Below are positions 22,451 to 50,066 of a stretch of DNA of 64,000 nt, one piece after another; position 1 is the first letter of the stretch, and every line of letters starts with the position of its first letter. Source of the stretch: Tubiluchus corallicola (taxonomy: Eukaryota; Priapulida; Priapulimorpha; Priapulimorphida; Tubiluchidae). A program made the translations under genes and the position numbers. The notes under the pieces are model-generated. The model searched no databases. It saw only the letters and a list, made by a program, of their open reading frames with translations, and was not told where the DNA came from. The stretch lies in contig JAQGDQ010000395.1 of assembly GCA_030141605.1 (NCBI GenBank), positions 31,001 through 95,000 on the forward strand, written 5' to 3'.

Positions 22451-22954
22451 ATGTCAATTAAAGCAAGATGGTATTAAATCAAGATGGTATTAAAGCAAGA
22501 TGGTATTAAATCAAGATGGTGTTAAACAATGGGGAACCTAAACGATTTCTGCTGCAGTAAACCAAATCCAGACGGCATGTTTGCCATCGTTTCCACATTT
22601 TTTATCTCAGTTTCAAGTTTGTCATCAAAATTACATTAATTGTGGATGTCTACCATCTTGGTTGTAAACCACTTGCAAGCACTTTGCTAAACCACTTGTG
22701 TGGATAAACCAGTTAGTGTGTGGATAAACCAGTTTAGTGTGAAAATATTCCCCATCAATGAAATTGTACTATCGGGATTATACTGCATTTGCATACTTTT
22801 GTTGATATGTCTTTCTATCATCCTGTGTAATTTCATTTCATTGTATTTTACCAGTTAACTGAAGTTATTAACGTTAACCTACAAAAACACATTGACTTAT
22901 TAACATAGACAAAATATTGACTGATTTGGTTTGCTTCTGCACGTTGAATTTAGA
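22451..22954. other. Spacer with short tandem repeats
   Basis: A 16-17 bp unit (AAGCAAGATGGTATTAAATC) is repeated about four times at 22460-22520. The remainder shows no feature. Confidence 0.6.
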
Positions 22955-24300
22955 ATTGCATTTCGCCATTTGTTAGTTACACGGGCGCTAGCGCCTGCAT
23001 TTCGGATACACATTGCACAAAAATAGGTGATGTACCTCTCAGTTCAGATGTGTTCGTTTGTGACGAAATACACACGTTCGATAGCTCGTGCGTGAGCACA
23101 GCGATAAATTTGAAATTTGAATTTTTATCTTAAAACTTGCCTAATTTTAAAACAACGCTTAATGTCTTACAGCAGCACTGTACTTCAATTTTCGCTTTCA
23201 CAAACACGTGAACACGCTCATGGAATATTTTCGCTGTTGAAAATTATGTTAGTTTGTGATGTAATCAATATTTGCGCTCGCCCGCCTTTAATTAAAATTT
23301 TAATCCATTATTTAACTATCATAAACGCTTTTTTAGCACTAGTGGTTTTGAAATGTATACTTTTACCGTACCTGAAAATGGGATAGTATACGAAAAATCA
23401 TCCTGTCTTCCTTTAAGGAACTTGTTACTGTAATCATTACGCGATGTGCACATGACGGTTTATGCAAAACTTATATTACAGCGTACCTGTTGAAGATGTG
23501 GTCAAATAGACTTAGGAATCGAGCGCAGAGCTACAAGGAGAAAGGCCAACTGCGATAAAAGCACAGATTAATGAATATATACCAAGATTTTGTAGAACAA
23601 ATATGGCGAAACATTTCATTAGCTATATGGGACCAGTCCTATGGAATAGACTAAGAAGCAATTCAAAATGTAGTCACTCCCTTTCAACTTTAAAAAAAAA
23701 ACCGCCAGAAAAGAAATATTTCAAAAGTACTGAGAGTAACACAGATTGATAATGGTAGTCACCTGCATTCTTTTTCCACAGTAATCTTAATAAAACGTGA
23801 CTATGCTCAACAGGTTACTGAACGCTGTATAATCATTTTTTCCTAGTTCTCACTCGATTTCATCTTTCATTCACTACTCCCCCCACACTTTTATGTATAT
23901 ATTATCATTATTTCAATTATTAATCACTTCTTTAAGATTTCCACGTACAGTTTGGCCTGTCAAGCTATGCTTTTAGGCTCAAACTGTATGCTTCAAAATT
24001 CTTCTGTAATGTAATTTGCACATGCATATGCCGCATAAGAATCTCTTTTATAATTTCTGGATAATGTTGCATTTATATTTATATTTACTTCAGTGAAATT
24101 ATCTGTATTTTTATTATAACTGTCAGATGCTGAGTGGAAATAAATAAACTTATAAACTTATTACACCTCTTGATCTTCCACTGAATAAAGGGGTAGGGCT
24201 CGTTGAGACGACGGCAAATAATTTACTTTTAAATAAAGGAACTAGATTTTCTGATCATCAGAGGGATCAATGGCAGATGTGACTTTGACCACAGAGGATT
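22955..24300 (+). repeat. Interspersed duplication, copy B
   Basis: Homologous to 12415-14240 but lacks the 13626-14078 segment; sequence passes straight from AAACTTATAAACTTA to TTACACCTCTTGATCTTCCA at ~24165. It contains the second copy of the LINE relic. Confidence 0.85.
23520..23752 (+). pseudogene. LINE reverse-transcriptase C-terminus relic, second copy
   Basis: Same reading as 12975-13206 (ERPTAIKAQINEYIPRFCRT, MGPVLWNRL). A longer A-run near 23693 shifts the frame before the C-terminal KKY-type end. Confidence 0.65.
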
Positions 24301-25457
24301 CGCTGGTGGAGTCTTAGTTATCAATGCATCAATGTTAATAACGTAATTGGATGCGGGAAGCAAAAGTAGTATGGCCAACTATTCTCTGGCGCACCATTCC
24401 ACGAGCAAGCCTGCCGGATGAACCGGAGAGCTGATGTTGGATGAGGACAGTGATGACCCCGGACTGGTAAAAAACCCTGCCTCGTGTTAATCCTGTTTTC
24501 AATCTAAGCCGGCTCAATGACTGCTATTTTCTGTTTACCTAAATTTTTCGATTGTTTAAAATCTATTTAAATGTTCATTAAGCTGTTATTCTTTCATTAA
24601 TTTGGAAAGTTTTGCCCAGTGTTTTCGACTAAGTGTTTTATTCTTTACCTAAGGGTTACACTTAACTCACGGACAACACAATATCGAAAATTAAACTACA
24701 TCGTCGTAACAGCACGCGCATAATAAATGCAACGAAGAAATGCAGTGTAAAAAATATTTCAAAATAAAATATACGAGCAATTATTCATAATTGTTTTTTA
24801 TGCAATTAAATTTTTTTCTCTTTTTTCTTTTACAATTAGCAATATTTCTATTGTTTCTATAAAATGAGCGACAGACTGCAAGTATGGCGGTCATTTTTTG
24901 CTGACTTTCTGTAATAAATGAGAATATTTGTGAATGCGATACGGAAGCCCAGAATCCACAACATTTGACAGTCCACGAGTCGACGCAAACAGGCGATATG
25001 TATTAATAAATGAACTGGGAAATGAGAGTTTAAATCTTGTGTATTTCACCAAAATTTAATATCAGCACTAACGTACTTTATAAAGGACCCGTTTATTTTA
25101 AGATCCTACTGTTAATTTTTAGTAAAATAGGAATTAAATTTGTGTAGTTCTTGAGATTACTGATTGTAACTCTTGTGAATTTAAATATTGAATTTGGAAT
25201 TTGATAATTTGGTATATCAATTTATCTGCATTTTTATGTTACCTCACAGGAAACTTGCTGCATTAATAACCTTGACTTTAGCACGCACTTTAATACTTCT
25301 TGTTTAACATCACTGTAAATAATGTTATACGCACAAATTAAAAAAGCTAATTACAACATGTAATATTGTAGAATTCACTCTAGTCAGTCTAGCGTCTATG
25401 CAAAATTGTATAATGCTTGTACAAAAATTTTTGCCTGCAAAAAGGGGCTAATAAAGA
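24301..25457. other. Intergenic; LINE-like tail at right end
   Basis: No gene is recognised. A 60-codon minus frame at 24335-24517 has no family I know. 25418-25457 (TTGCCTGCAAAAAGGGGCTA, then ATAAAGACTTATC) resembles the LINE tail at 5425-5475 and leads directly into the ATC microsatellite. Confidence 0.45.
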
Positions 25458-25460
25458 CTT

Positions 25461-25519
<59 letters not shown>

Positions 25520-25679
25520 CATCCTCATCCTCATCCTCATCCTCATCCTCATCCTCATCCTCATCCTCATCCTCATCCTCATCCTCATCATCATCATCAT
25601 CATCATCATCCTCATCCTCATCCTCATCCTCATCCTCATCCTCATCCTCATCATCATCATCATCATCATCATCATCAAT

Positions 25680-25759
<80 letters not shown>

Positions 25760-25824
25760 CATCCTCATCCTCATCCTCATCCTCATCCTCCTCCTCCTCC
25801 TCCTCCTCCTCCTCCTCCTCCTCC

Positions 25825-25885
<61 letters not shown>

Positions 25886-25902
25886 CCTCCTCCTCCTCCT
25901 CC

Positions 25903-25936
<34 letters not shown>

Positions 25937-25940
25937 TATC
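25458..25940. repeat. (ATC)n compound microsatellite, 480 bp
   Basis: ATC runs alternate with ATCCTC hexamer blocks and two CTC runs. Poly-Ser, poly-His, poly-Asp and poly-Met frames arise from it and are not genes. Confidence 0.95.
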
Positions 25941-26702
25941 TTTAATAACAGACCACGAAATAGCGAAAAAGAACAAAATTCATTTCGACGTAAGAAATAA
26001 TTATGCTTTAAAGATCTACAATAATGTGTCTTATTATAAATAATAATTATAAGCTAGTATAGGCGGTTTCTCTGCATAACATTAAGTGAAAGAAACGCTA
26101 CGCATTAATAATGCAAGCAAATGATTTGTAATGATAAATTGATAGTCTGGTAAGAAAAAATCTACTAAATATGACATGAAAGACGTCACTTCCGGAGTAC
26201 GGATGTCAGACGTTGAGCAAGCCTTCATGCTTTATTCACGGCTTTGCATTCCATTAATTATACGTGATGACTAACTCCTGGCGTCTGGTAACATGTGGTT
26301 AAGAGCTGGAGGCGGATTCAGGCAAACATTTGATGATGCAAAGCTGCAGAGTAACGTTGTTGACTTTTCCACAGACATCTTGATCATGTCAGGGAGGAGT
26401 TAGCGTAAATCTTGCACTGCTCACTTCACTATGGAGTTTTAAGCGGCTTCAGCTAGCGGTTTTTTTATTGTCTGTACAACTCGCGAAGTTTACGAAGTGT
26501 GGAAGAAAAAGTTAACAAGTCTTAGAGAAACCTGGCAGTCTGTTGTGCAGAATAGAGCAGGCAAAATTTTGTAAGTTACGGCGCAGCAACAGCTGGCTTC
26601 CATTGTCTGCATACCAAGAGGTGGTTAGTCGAATTTATTTTGCTGTGTACGTGAAACTGTTAAACGTATTTTTAGTGGCAAGTCTAAAGTTTGTGATGCA
26701 TT
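25941..26702. other. Intergenic, no feature seen
   Basis: No supported coding or repeat structure up to the MITE at 26703. Confidence 0.5.
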
Positions 26703-27397
26703 CTAAAGGAAAGAACAGGTCACTCAGTATGTTGGGTTTATTTTTCTGTTATCACTTAAACTGTTTGCGGTGTGCTAAAGGAAAGAACAGGTCACTCAGT
26801 ATGTTGGGTTTATTTTTCTGTTATCACTTAAACTGTTTGTGGTGTGCTAAAGGAAAGAACAGGTCACTCAGTATGTTGGATTTATTTTACTGTTATCATT
26901 TTTAAACTTAGAAAAATATAACAAAGAGATTTGCAAAGAACTGCCTATAAAGCATAAATTTAAAATATACCAGCTCTGCATAGAATTTTTCCGGCGTGGT
27001 GGTTGCTGCCATTCGTTTAAAAATTATGACGTAACTGGGAGACTTCGTGAGTTTTCGTAAGCGCGTCGGGGCGCTGCTTAAACTAAATCAAACTTCTGCA
27101 GCTTACCTAATGTTCATGCAAAAATATTACAGAATTAGCTGTCTCATCTTTTGTAAAAAGATATTTTTCTTTTGGTGTCGACAAACAGTGCGTTCCTTTT
27201 TTTCAAGACGAGTGACGTCATTGGAAGAAGAATGGGCATTGAAAGGGGAGCGTCCAAGCGTGAAGTGATCGCGACTTTAAAGTGATTTGACTAATTACAG
27301 GAGGCTCTTATTGCAGTTTTATTACTAAATCCTTCGAGCATTTTTCGTGAACTTTGAAATAAGCCTAACCTACCAGAAAGCTTGAGCTTTCCTTTAA
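26703..27397 (+). mobile_element. MITE-B, copy 1, with triplicated left end
   Basis: The termini are CTAAAGGAAAGAACAG and GAGCTTTCCTTTAAA. The first 72 bp, including the left terminus, are present three times (starts at 26703, 26775, 26847). The remainder matches 48538-49072 and 57945-58536 (GCAAAGAACTGCCTATAAAG, GACGTCATTGGAAGAA, AAATCCTTC). The 120-codon frame over the triplication arises because 72 is divisible by 3. Confidence 0.8.
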
Positions 27398-27553
27398 ATA
27401 CGAACACCGCTTTTATATGTAAATATTTCAAGCTTGCTTTAAACTCGATTTGTTCATATAATTTTAATAATTAATTAGATTTCATCAGGGCTGCGTTACG
27501 ATTCAGTTGCATTTTTTTATTTTAAAATAGAATTTTGCAAAAATTCTATACAA

Positions 27554-27555
<2 letters not shown>

Positions 27556-27633
<78 letters not shown>

Positions 27634-27685
27634 GTTATTATTATCATCATCATCATCATCATCATCATCATTATTATTATTATAA
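27556..27685. repeat. (TTA)n/(TCA)n microsatellite
   Basis: About 30 TTA units followed by ~9 ATC units and a short TTA end. Confidence 0.9.
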
Positions 27686-28462
27686 ATACCTATTGCCAAT
27701 CACAGCAGGTGTACACGTTACCTTGACACATCTGATTTCATTTCTAGTTGTATGTTTAGTGAGCTTTGATTTTCTTACCTGCTCATGATCAAGGGTGATT
27801 TTGTATCGGGCAGCTTTTATAAACTGCTTTCCTTTGCAAATTAAATAATCATCACCAGGTCTGGCAAGAGAGGGGAGTTTGGGAGCAGTGCCCCGACGCC
27901 CGGATGTGTAGGGAAACCGGGAAGATTATGGATGCAAACAGGGTTTTTATACAGCTAAAGTTTTTTTTTTGAACTAAAGTGTTCAGCTTTATGTAATGTT
28001 CGCCAATTGAAGTGTGGCCCTTGCTGCTCCGGAGCCCGAAATCACAGCCCTGATTAACGGAAATTGATCTATTTACAATGTGATCTAATGTATTAATGCT
28101 AATCGGCGTAATCATTTAGCTACGTTTTAGATTTTTAGATTAGACTCGGTCAAGTGGTTGAAACAAAGCAGGAAACACATACCCAAGAACAATCACCGGT
28201 ATAATATTTGTGCTCGAGGTGTGGTTCAACCAGTGTAGTACGTACATAGCTTACAGCTACTTGAGTAAACTGTATTTATGGTTTATCGTTCGTTGCACTG
28301 TGAAAACTAGTCTGCTTGACTCGACGTGTACCCGTGTTTCTGAATTGTGTGTTTTACTTCTATCAAAAACAGAAATATGACTTGAAAATGTCGTGTTTAC
28401 TGTGACGAATTAAACACGGCACCGTGAGAATTTTGTGAAAGATGTACTAAAGAAAAGTAGCT
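27686..28462. other. Upstream region of the membrane-protein gene
   Basis: This presumably contains the promoter and 5' UTR of the gene starting at 28463. I see no convincing TATA box at a sensible distance. Confidence 0.4.
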
Positions 28463-43384
<14,922 letters not shown>

Positions 43385-43866
43385 CAGTTTGAACTTGTTT
43401 ACTGGACTAGGCTCTGTGTGTAAATTGCACAGGTAATTAAGAAAATTTCGCTGCTTACTGATGAATTTTTAGTGATATTAAAACGGAAATTTTCCTCTGG
43501 TAATTTCTAGTAATACGTTTGTAGCTTTGTCAACGTGGTTATGCTATTATATGCTATATATAACAAGGTATATGCTTTTATCGCCGTGGGTTGGTAGTTT
43601 CACTTCCTTGCCGGTCGGCGGATAAGTTTGGTAGTCGGTCGGTCGGTCGGTCGGTTATTTAGATGGTTAACATAATTTCGCTAAAGCTACTCGACAAATT
43701 TCCGCAAAACCTTCTGGAGGTATGAGGAACAGGACAAGTAAGATCGGCTTCAATTCTGGCAGTTATCTGTTGAGAATTGTAAAAGAAAAACGATCTTACT
43801 GGTTAACAACTTGCATATACAGTAGGAAAATGTGTGACGTCATAAACAAGTACTGCATAAAGTTCT
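43385..43866. other. 3' flank of the membrane-protein gene
   Basis: Likely 3' UTR and beyond. A (CGGT)n run lies at 43627-43655. There is no unambiguous AATAAA before the LTR. Confidence 0.45.
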
Positions 43867-44236
43867 TGTTGTGTTTTGTTTCTCTCGTAAGGCTCGTAGA
43901 GATAACCAGAAAACACGCCGTTAAATGTTATTGCTTTATTGAACGAGAATTCTCTAGAACACCAAGATGAAGGAACTTTGAAATGATTACAATAAACTGA
44001 AAATCTGGAAAACGTTTATATAATTATAAAAGATCTGTGTGCGATGTGTTCTACGATGTGCGATCCGCGATCCCCTGTCGACAGCCTGCTTCGCCTTATA
44101 CACCGCGCTGGAGAAAGTTCTCGAAGAAATGTTCCAGAACAATCCAGACGGTAAGGAGACGCTAAAGCTATCATCCCGACGGAACATTCTACGATGTTCC
44201 ATACAATTCTACTTGACGTCAGCGATCTCCACAACA
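43867..44236 (-). mobile_element. Solo LTR B, compact relative of LTR A
   Basis: On the minus strand it runs from TGTTGTGGAGATCGCTGACG to ACACAACA. It has one GTAGAATGTTCC unit (44180-44192), further GAA/TTC modules (TTCTGGAAC, AGAACTTTC at 44105-44150), TATAAGG (44095-44101), AATAAA (43935-43940) and the shared TTTCTGGTTATCTCTACGAG end. At 370 bp it lacks the array seen in LTR A. No matching target duplication is seen (GTTCT versus ATTTT). Confidence 0.75.
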
Positions 44237-44717
44237 ATTTTCAAAAAGAAAGTGTGCGGGCATGTTGTCAACTTTGCGAGTTTTTATTTATATTTTATTT
44301 TAATATTTGAGAGAAAAGGCAGGAGAGCTAGACTGGTGCATAATTTGCGCCCAAGCAGAAATATTATCTCAAAATTTTCGACCCAAATATGATTTGTGAA
44401 CTTGTTTATGTTAAAGCATCTTTCTAATTTGATGTATTGTTGCCTAGATGGAAAAAATTGAACAGATGAATTAAGATATGCCCATAATTATTAGAAGTGA
44501 TTTACATAATTGTATTTACAATGAAGACATGAAAGTAATAGTACTAAATCGTATTAGTATACAAGAGATATGTTGGTCTGTTACATTATAACGACCTAAC
44601 GACCTGACATTATTATTTCCTTTATATTACTGGGTCAAATCAATAATACAAAATAATCTAGCATGCAGATTAAACGGTGCCCAAGGAAATTCTCGATAAA
44701 GAGCTAAGAGACATAGC

Positions 44718-44922
44718 CAGGGTCGGCCTTAGGTAATTGGAGGCCCTAGGCGAAGTGAATTTGGTGGGCCCAAATGAAATAGAAAAATAAAAATAAATAC
44801 GAAAAAAATAAAATTACGCAATTTATTAAAAACTATAATGTATGTTGCCTCGGCGTGAGCCCCCCCCTGGAGGGTGAGGCCCTAGGCGGTTGCCTAGTTT
44901 GCTTATGCTTAAGGCCGGCCCT
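44718..44922. mobile_element. hAT-type MITE with 8-bp target duplication
   Basis: Ends CAGGGTCGGCCTTAGG and CTTAAGGCCGGCCCT are inverse, and inner GGAGGCCCTAGGCG / GAGGCCCTAGGCGG repeats are direct. The 8-bp GACATAGC occurs at 44710-44717 and 44923-44930. A 205-bp element with an 8-bp duplication fits the hAT superfamily. Confidence 0.8.
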
Positions 44923-44930
44923 GACATAGC

Positions 44931-45668
44931 GGTTGGCGGGATACTATGTCGGTCACAAAGGATTGGCCACGTTTTTAATATTTTTAGAGGAAACGTATTA
45001 AAGTCAGAATAATTGGATAATTCCATGGGCAGTTGGGCACGATGCCAAATACTGCTTAACGTACAGGCTTGCATGTTCATTCATAAACCTATTTACCAGG
45101 GCAGATACAGGGAATATTATAACTCGAGATATGCCATACTGGCGTATTTCTCGACACTTACAATTGGTGACGTTGTTTTGTTTGCAAATAATTGTCCTCG
45201 CAAACTTTGGCGGAGCTCTGAGCTCTATTATACTCAGTGCCATTTTAATTATTTTTATTTTTTTCTAGATAAAAATGACAAGCTGAGCTACATAATATTC
45301 GATCCATGCATTTAAATGACAGTCGAAGAAAAATTAGCTCCACCTCGTGGCCAAGTATCTAGACGCCTAAGCCAAAAAGGGAAATTGAGCTGAAGAAATT
45401 TTTCTGCCTACACGCAAATGGCATGCTCTTTCAGCTTCTTAGGCTTTATTACGAACAGAAACTCTGTGTGCAGAAACTCAGCACGTTTGTGATACTAAAT
45501 GTCCAGACGAATTTTCATAGCTTAATGTAAGAATTTTGTTTCCTTGTACTTTAAATGGTTTGAATGGTATATGACTAGTGCTGCTTTTCAATGTTGTTAA
45601 TTCTCCTTCAATAATACTTTTAGTAACCAGCGACACATGTTGTGTAGACACTGGCTTTTTGCTTTGAC
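44931..45668. other. Intergenic, no feature seen
   Basis: Short frames on both strands (79-100 codons) have no motif I recognise. Confidence 0.5.
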
Positions 45669-46360
45669 TTAAAGGACAAGAAAAGGGGTACCTGAAGTAG
45701 GATTCAGAAAAATCGCCTTAAAATAATATAATACTTCATAGCAAACTTATGCGTATATCGTACTCGCACTGAAAGGAATTTTAGTTTGTTTTCATTTTAA
45801 ATCTCCCACAATACTGTTCCGAAGTCGCCATTACGTGACGTCATATACGCACAACGTAAATCAAGGGAAGAAAAGGCAATGTTAAATTATGTCGCAAAAG
45901 ACTTTCCGTGAATTCTATATTACTTAGATTTTCGCTTACCTGCTAGAAAGATTTATGTAACTAGAAAAGAAAATTATTAATTATTTAAGATATTTTCACC
46001 AATTGTTAAAATGTCATTGACTCACCCTCCAGGGTGCACCACTCATTAACCAAAAAACGTATTTTAAACTTATTGACAAGATACAGTAATTTTAAATTTT
46101 ATTTAGTTAGTGACTTGTGCGCTACGAATGCTCTGATTATTTTTCAAACTTTACAAAATGTTATCTAAACTTGTTTCAAATGACCTGTCGTGAAAATGTC
46201 TGCACCTAACAGTCATCGCGGGAGTTTAAATTTACATATTTTATACAGCGTGACTGCCGCTTGAAGTCCTGCATGCAAAAAGGCAGTATGTAAGTGATAT
46301 AAAATTTCAAAACGATTTGTTTAAGCTTTGTGTTTATGAAGGGTTTTCTTGTGCTTTAAA
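45669..46360 (+). mobile_element. MITE-A, copy 2
   Basis: Starts TTAAAGGACAAGAAAAGGGG and ends TTTTCTTGTGCTTTAAA, the best-kept inverted ends of the family. Interior landmarks include CACCCTCCAGGGTGCACCAC and GCATGCAAAAAGGCAGTATG. Confidence 0.85.
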
Positions 46361-46988
46361 GTTATTAGGAAAGCAGGTGTCAAAATGTATCAAAAGAACT
46401 AGAAACTGGAAACTTTTATTAATTCTGTTTCTTCAATAAAACCTTTGGTAACCAATGACAAATTGATTTCCTTAATGCTATTGAGGTAGCGCCATCTACC
46501 AAAAAGAATCCAAAGCTGAAAACTCTGGTTAGTCGAACAATAGCAGGTGTGATGACTGGAAAAAAGTGATACGAAAAAACGAACATTTTGCAAAATTTGG
46601 CTTCTGCAGCAGAGATAGTATAAAGCGGTAGCATAAAATATTTTACATTAAATTTGCAATCAGGAGTGTAAAACATTCAAATGTGTGAATTACTGAAACA
46701 AATGGAATCCATATTCATTAGTTGCAATTATTGCACATGCGCATAAGTTTCCAAAAATGTTCTCATTGTTGATGGACAAAATAAGAACTTAGAACGATGT
46801 GCGATGTTACTTTGTATAAATTTTGGTATTTTGATTCCCACTTGTGCAGTCAAGGTCAGTAAAAATGAATTTTCGAAATTTTAAACTCAGCAGACAATGT
46901 TAAAGTTTTTTCTATTTAATGGCAATACGATGAAAAAGTTCGGGAAATCCACCTCCAAGTAAAAGTGAATGAAAATTGCATTTCGGCT
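46361..46988. other. Intergenic, no feature seen
   Basis: No supported gene or repeat. Confidence 0.5.
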
Positions 46989-47443
46989 AATAAGCCTAAT
47001 CACATGATAACCGTGAAAAGGTCAAAGGTTAAGTGTACTAGACAAGGCATTTGTGTACACTTGACAACGCCTCGCAGCCCATGCTATTGTAATAGTAACA
47101 GTTTTAACAGCTAGCTAGAACCTTATCTACTTCATTTTTTCTTGTTTCCAAGCAAAATCCTGCTAGTAAATCACTCTACACACAGACTAATGCATAATTA
47201 AGTAAAGTCCATGTAAAACAGTGGAAGTTACTGAACTGATGCGGCTGACGGCTTTTTCCTAATAAAACAACTGAAGTATTGAACTGATACGGCACGCGGC
47301 TTTGCTTTACTCACGTCACGTGACAGTTGTAGGTAAGACGCGTTGCTGTGATACTAAGACACTCAACCTATGTTGCTAAGACACTCAACCTTTGACCTGC
47401 AGCAAATGCGCGTGCGCACAACGAAACTGTTTAAAGGCTTATT
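46989..47443 (+). mobile_element. MITE-D, copy 2, with internal duplications
   Basis: Ends AATAAGCCTAATCAC and TTTAAAGGCTTATT. Two inner pieces are duplicated relative to copy 1: a ~50-bp segment around GAACTGATGCGGC (47215-47310) and GCTAAGACACTCAACC (47350-47390). Confidence 0.8.
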
Positions 47444-48537
47444 ATGACAAATTTAGTTTAATATTAATTAAAGAGAAATTTGCTTTTTTCCCACTTTTGT
47501 GGTTGAAATTAGTAACCGTTTAAAATAAATGACTATTACAGAGGCAACGTTATAATATAATATTTATAGAAATATTAATTTAATGTAATTTTTAATATGA
47601 AATCATGTCTAATAAACACGTGTGCCGTATATTGTAAATCTCGCGCATGGTTTTTGGGTAAATCTGCGTTATTATAAACGGGTAAGCGAGAATTTGTCTT
47701 GTGATATATATTTTACACAGTTTACATTTAATAAATTGTTTTTTAGAAGTGTTAATGAGAATTTAATCTTTTTATAATGTTACAGTTTGTTTGGGCTTTC
47801 AAAAACCAAATAGAAATTCGAAGCCTCGATTAAATTTTGCTCTTTCTTTGCTCTTTAATACCCAAAACGTGTCATTCCATCTAAACATAATAAGAAATTA
47901 GTACCAAAAAATAACAAATAAACAAAAAATAACAATAGCCAAAAGTCAATTTTACATAATTAAGAGTTATACACTGCACTGTCGTGTTAATTAAAACTTA
48001 GCTGTTATTTTTAACTAAATTTAAGTTTTTTAAAGTAATTAGAGGTTATACATACGTTATTAGCCCCAGATCATAAACAGATAACGACAATATCACTTCA
48101 CAGTACGCCTCTGTCCCAGATCAAATTGATCACGTGATCAGGCCAAAAATCGCCACAAGGTGACCAAAGCCGACAACAAGCGAAGGCTGCTGTGTACGCT
48201 AACGCAAGATTTCCAGTACACAGTTCGTTTATAATTTAAAAATAATTTTACTAGATTTATTTAAATAGCAAAAGTTAGTGAATAGTTATAGTGAAACATT
48301 GCAAAAAAGAAATTAATGGACTCGTGTGCATCACAGTTAAAACGGATTTTGTATTTTTTTTACATTACATTACCATCAAAATGGGTCTTCGTTGCTGCTG
48401 CTAAATGGTTTTGCAACTGTGCTAACCAGAGATAGATGGCGCTAGCGTGCAAAGTATTAACTTTCTTGTGTACGAAAGACTGACCTAGTGGTCAGGCTGA
48501 TTACGTGGATTGCAACTTAAATAGCTCCGGTACAAGC
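47444..48537. other. Intergenic, no feature seen
   Basis: AT-rich. A 14-bp palindrome TGATCACGTGATCA lies near 48127-48140. No coding is recognised. Confidence 0.5.
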
Positions 48538-49072
48538 TTAAAGGAATGAAAAACTTGAACAAGTCACTCAGTATGTTGGGTTTATTTTACTGACATAGTT
48601 TAAACTTAGAAAAATATAACAAAGAAATTTGCAAAAAACTGCCTATAAAACATAAATTTAAAATGTACTGTCTTTGAATAGAAATACTCAAGCGTGGTGG
48701 TTGCCGCCATTCAATTGAAAATCATGACATAGCTGTGAGACTTCGCAATCTTTCGTAAACGCACGTTGCTGCAGCTTACATAATGTTCACGCTAAAATAT
48801 TATAAAATTAGCGATTTAATTTTTTAATATAAACTTATTACAATTTTGTCGAAGATTGACAGTGAGCTATTTTTCTTCAAGACGAATGACGTCATTGGAA
48901 GAAGAACGAGCGTTCAAAATGGGAACGGCCAAGCATGAAGTGATCGCGACTTTAAACTGATTTTACTAATTACACGAGGCGCTTACTGCAGTTTTGTTAC
49001 TAAATCCTTCTAACATACTTCGCGAACTTTGAAATAAGCCTAACCTTCCAGAAGGCTTGACCTTTCCTTTAA
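48538..49072 (+). mobile_element. MITE-B, copy 2
   Basis: Starts TTAAAGGAATGAAAAACTTG and ends GACCTTTCCTTTAA. Interior shared with 26847-27397 and 57945-58536. Single left end, unlike copy 1. Confidence 0.8.
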
Positions 49073-49284
49073 TCCACGGTCAAACGCTAATTCGAAATCA
49101 ATAAATTAGTTTCAATAATCAATAAATCTCTTCAATTTTACCACTACTTTTTGGCGGAAGACAAAAATCAGTCGACTAATAAAAATTTCAGTCCATCCAC
49201 GAATTAGCAATCAAAGAACTGTGGGAAAATGGCCAAGATTTTGTCAAGAAAGCTCCAAGATGGTTTGTAGTCATCAAGGACATA

Positions 49285-49298
49285 GCTTTATTATTATC

Positions 49299-49332
<34 letters not shown>

Positions 49333-49475
49333 CCATTATCATTATCATTATCATTATCATTATCATTATCATTATCATTATCATTATCATTATCATTATC
49401 ATTATCATTATCATTATCATTATCATTATCATTATCATTATCATTATCATTATCATTATCATTATCATTATCATT

Positions 49476-49550
<75 letters not shown>

Positions 49551-49566
49551 TATTATTATTATTACT
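49285..49566. repeat. (ATTATC)n then (ATC)n microsatellite
   Basis: About 30 hexamers TCATTA, then ~25 ATC units and a few ATT. A 30-codon open stretch before it (EELAI-like region 49195-49285) is unrecognised. Confidence 0.92.
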
Positions 49567-50066
49567 ATGAAGTTTGTTAAAAAATAGATTTTTGATACAT
49601 TATGGTCGTAGAGAATTTTTGTGAACACCTGACTTCACCAGTTAAAGAAAATCATTCAATGTACAGTACTGGTGTGGCCTACCAAAACCATTTTAAAAGT
49701 TGTGTACACGCGTATAAAGTTAAATGTTTATTAATATCAGCAACCTTCACAGAGAACTTATGTCAGAAAGTTTATAGCACGCACGAGCTGCATTTTGACA
49801 AACTAGAAATGATTTACGATGAGTCGATCTTACAACTTTACAATTGCATTTATATGCTGCATTTCTTAGAATCGTAAAAATCAAGCGAAGACGTACTGAG
49901 CTGTGAAATAAGACATGAAAGCCACTGATTTAGATAGATTTGATCTCTTGATCTTGATTAGTAGATTTACAATTTAAAATACAGTTTACAGTTTGATAGA
50001 ATTTTCTTTAATGATCTCACGTTAGAAACGTATTTGGCACCACGACTTCTGCAAGACTTGTCTACT
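49567..50066. other. Spacer; 91-codon frame not supported
   Basis: The plus frame 49602-49877 has no motif, splice context or homology that I recognise, so it is not called a gene. Confidence 0.45.

Noticed and set aside
24335-24517. 60-codon Arg-rich minus frame
   Set aside because: Arginine richness comes from locally higher GC; no family recognised.
25389-26043. Poly-Ser, poly-His, poly-Asp and poly-Met frames up to 208 codons
   Set aside because: Six-frame reading of an ATC microsatellite.
26543-26905. 120-codon plus frame with KGKNRSLSMLGLF repeats
   Set aside because: It covers the triplicated end of MITE-B; repeats, not a domain, create it.
44826-45080. 84-codon minus frame over the hAT-type MITE
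   Set aside because: Starts in the MITE and runs into spacer; chance frame.
49602-49877. 91-codon plus frame beside a microsatellite
   Set aside because: No motif, promoter, splice site or poly(A) support.
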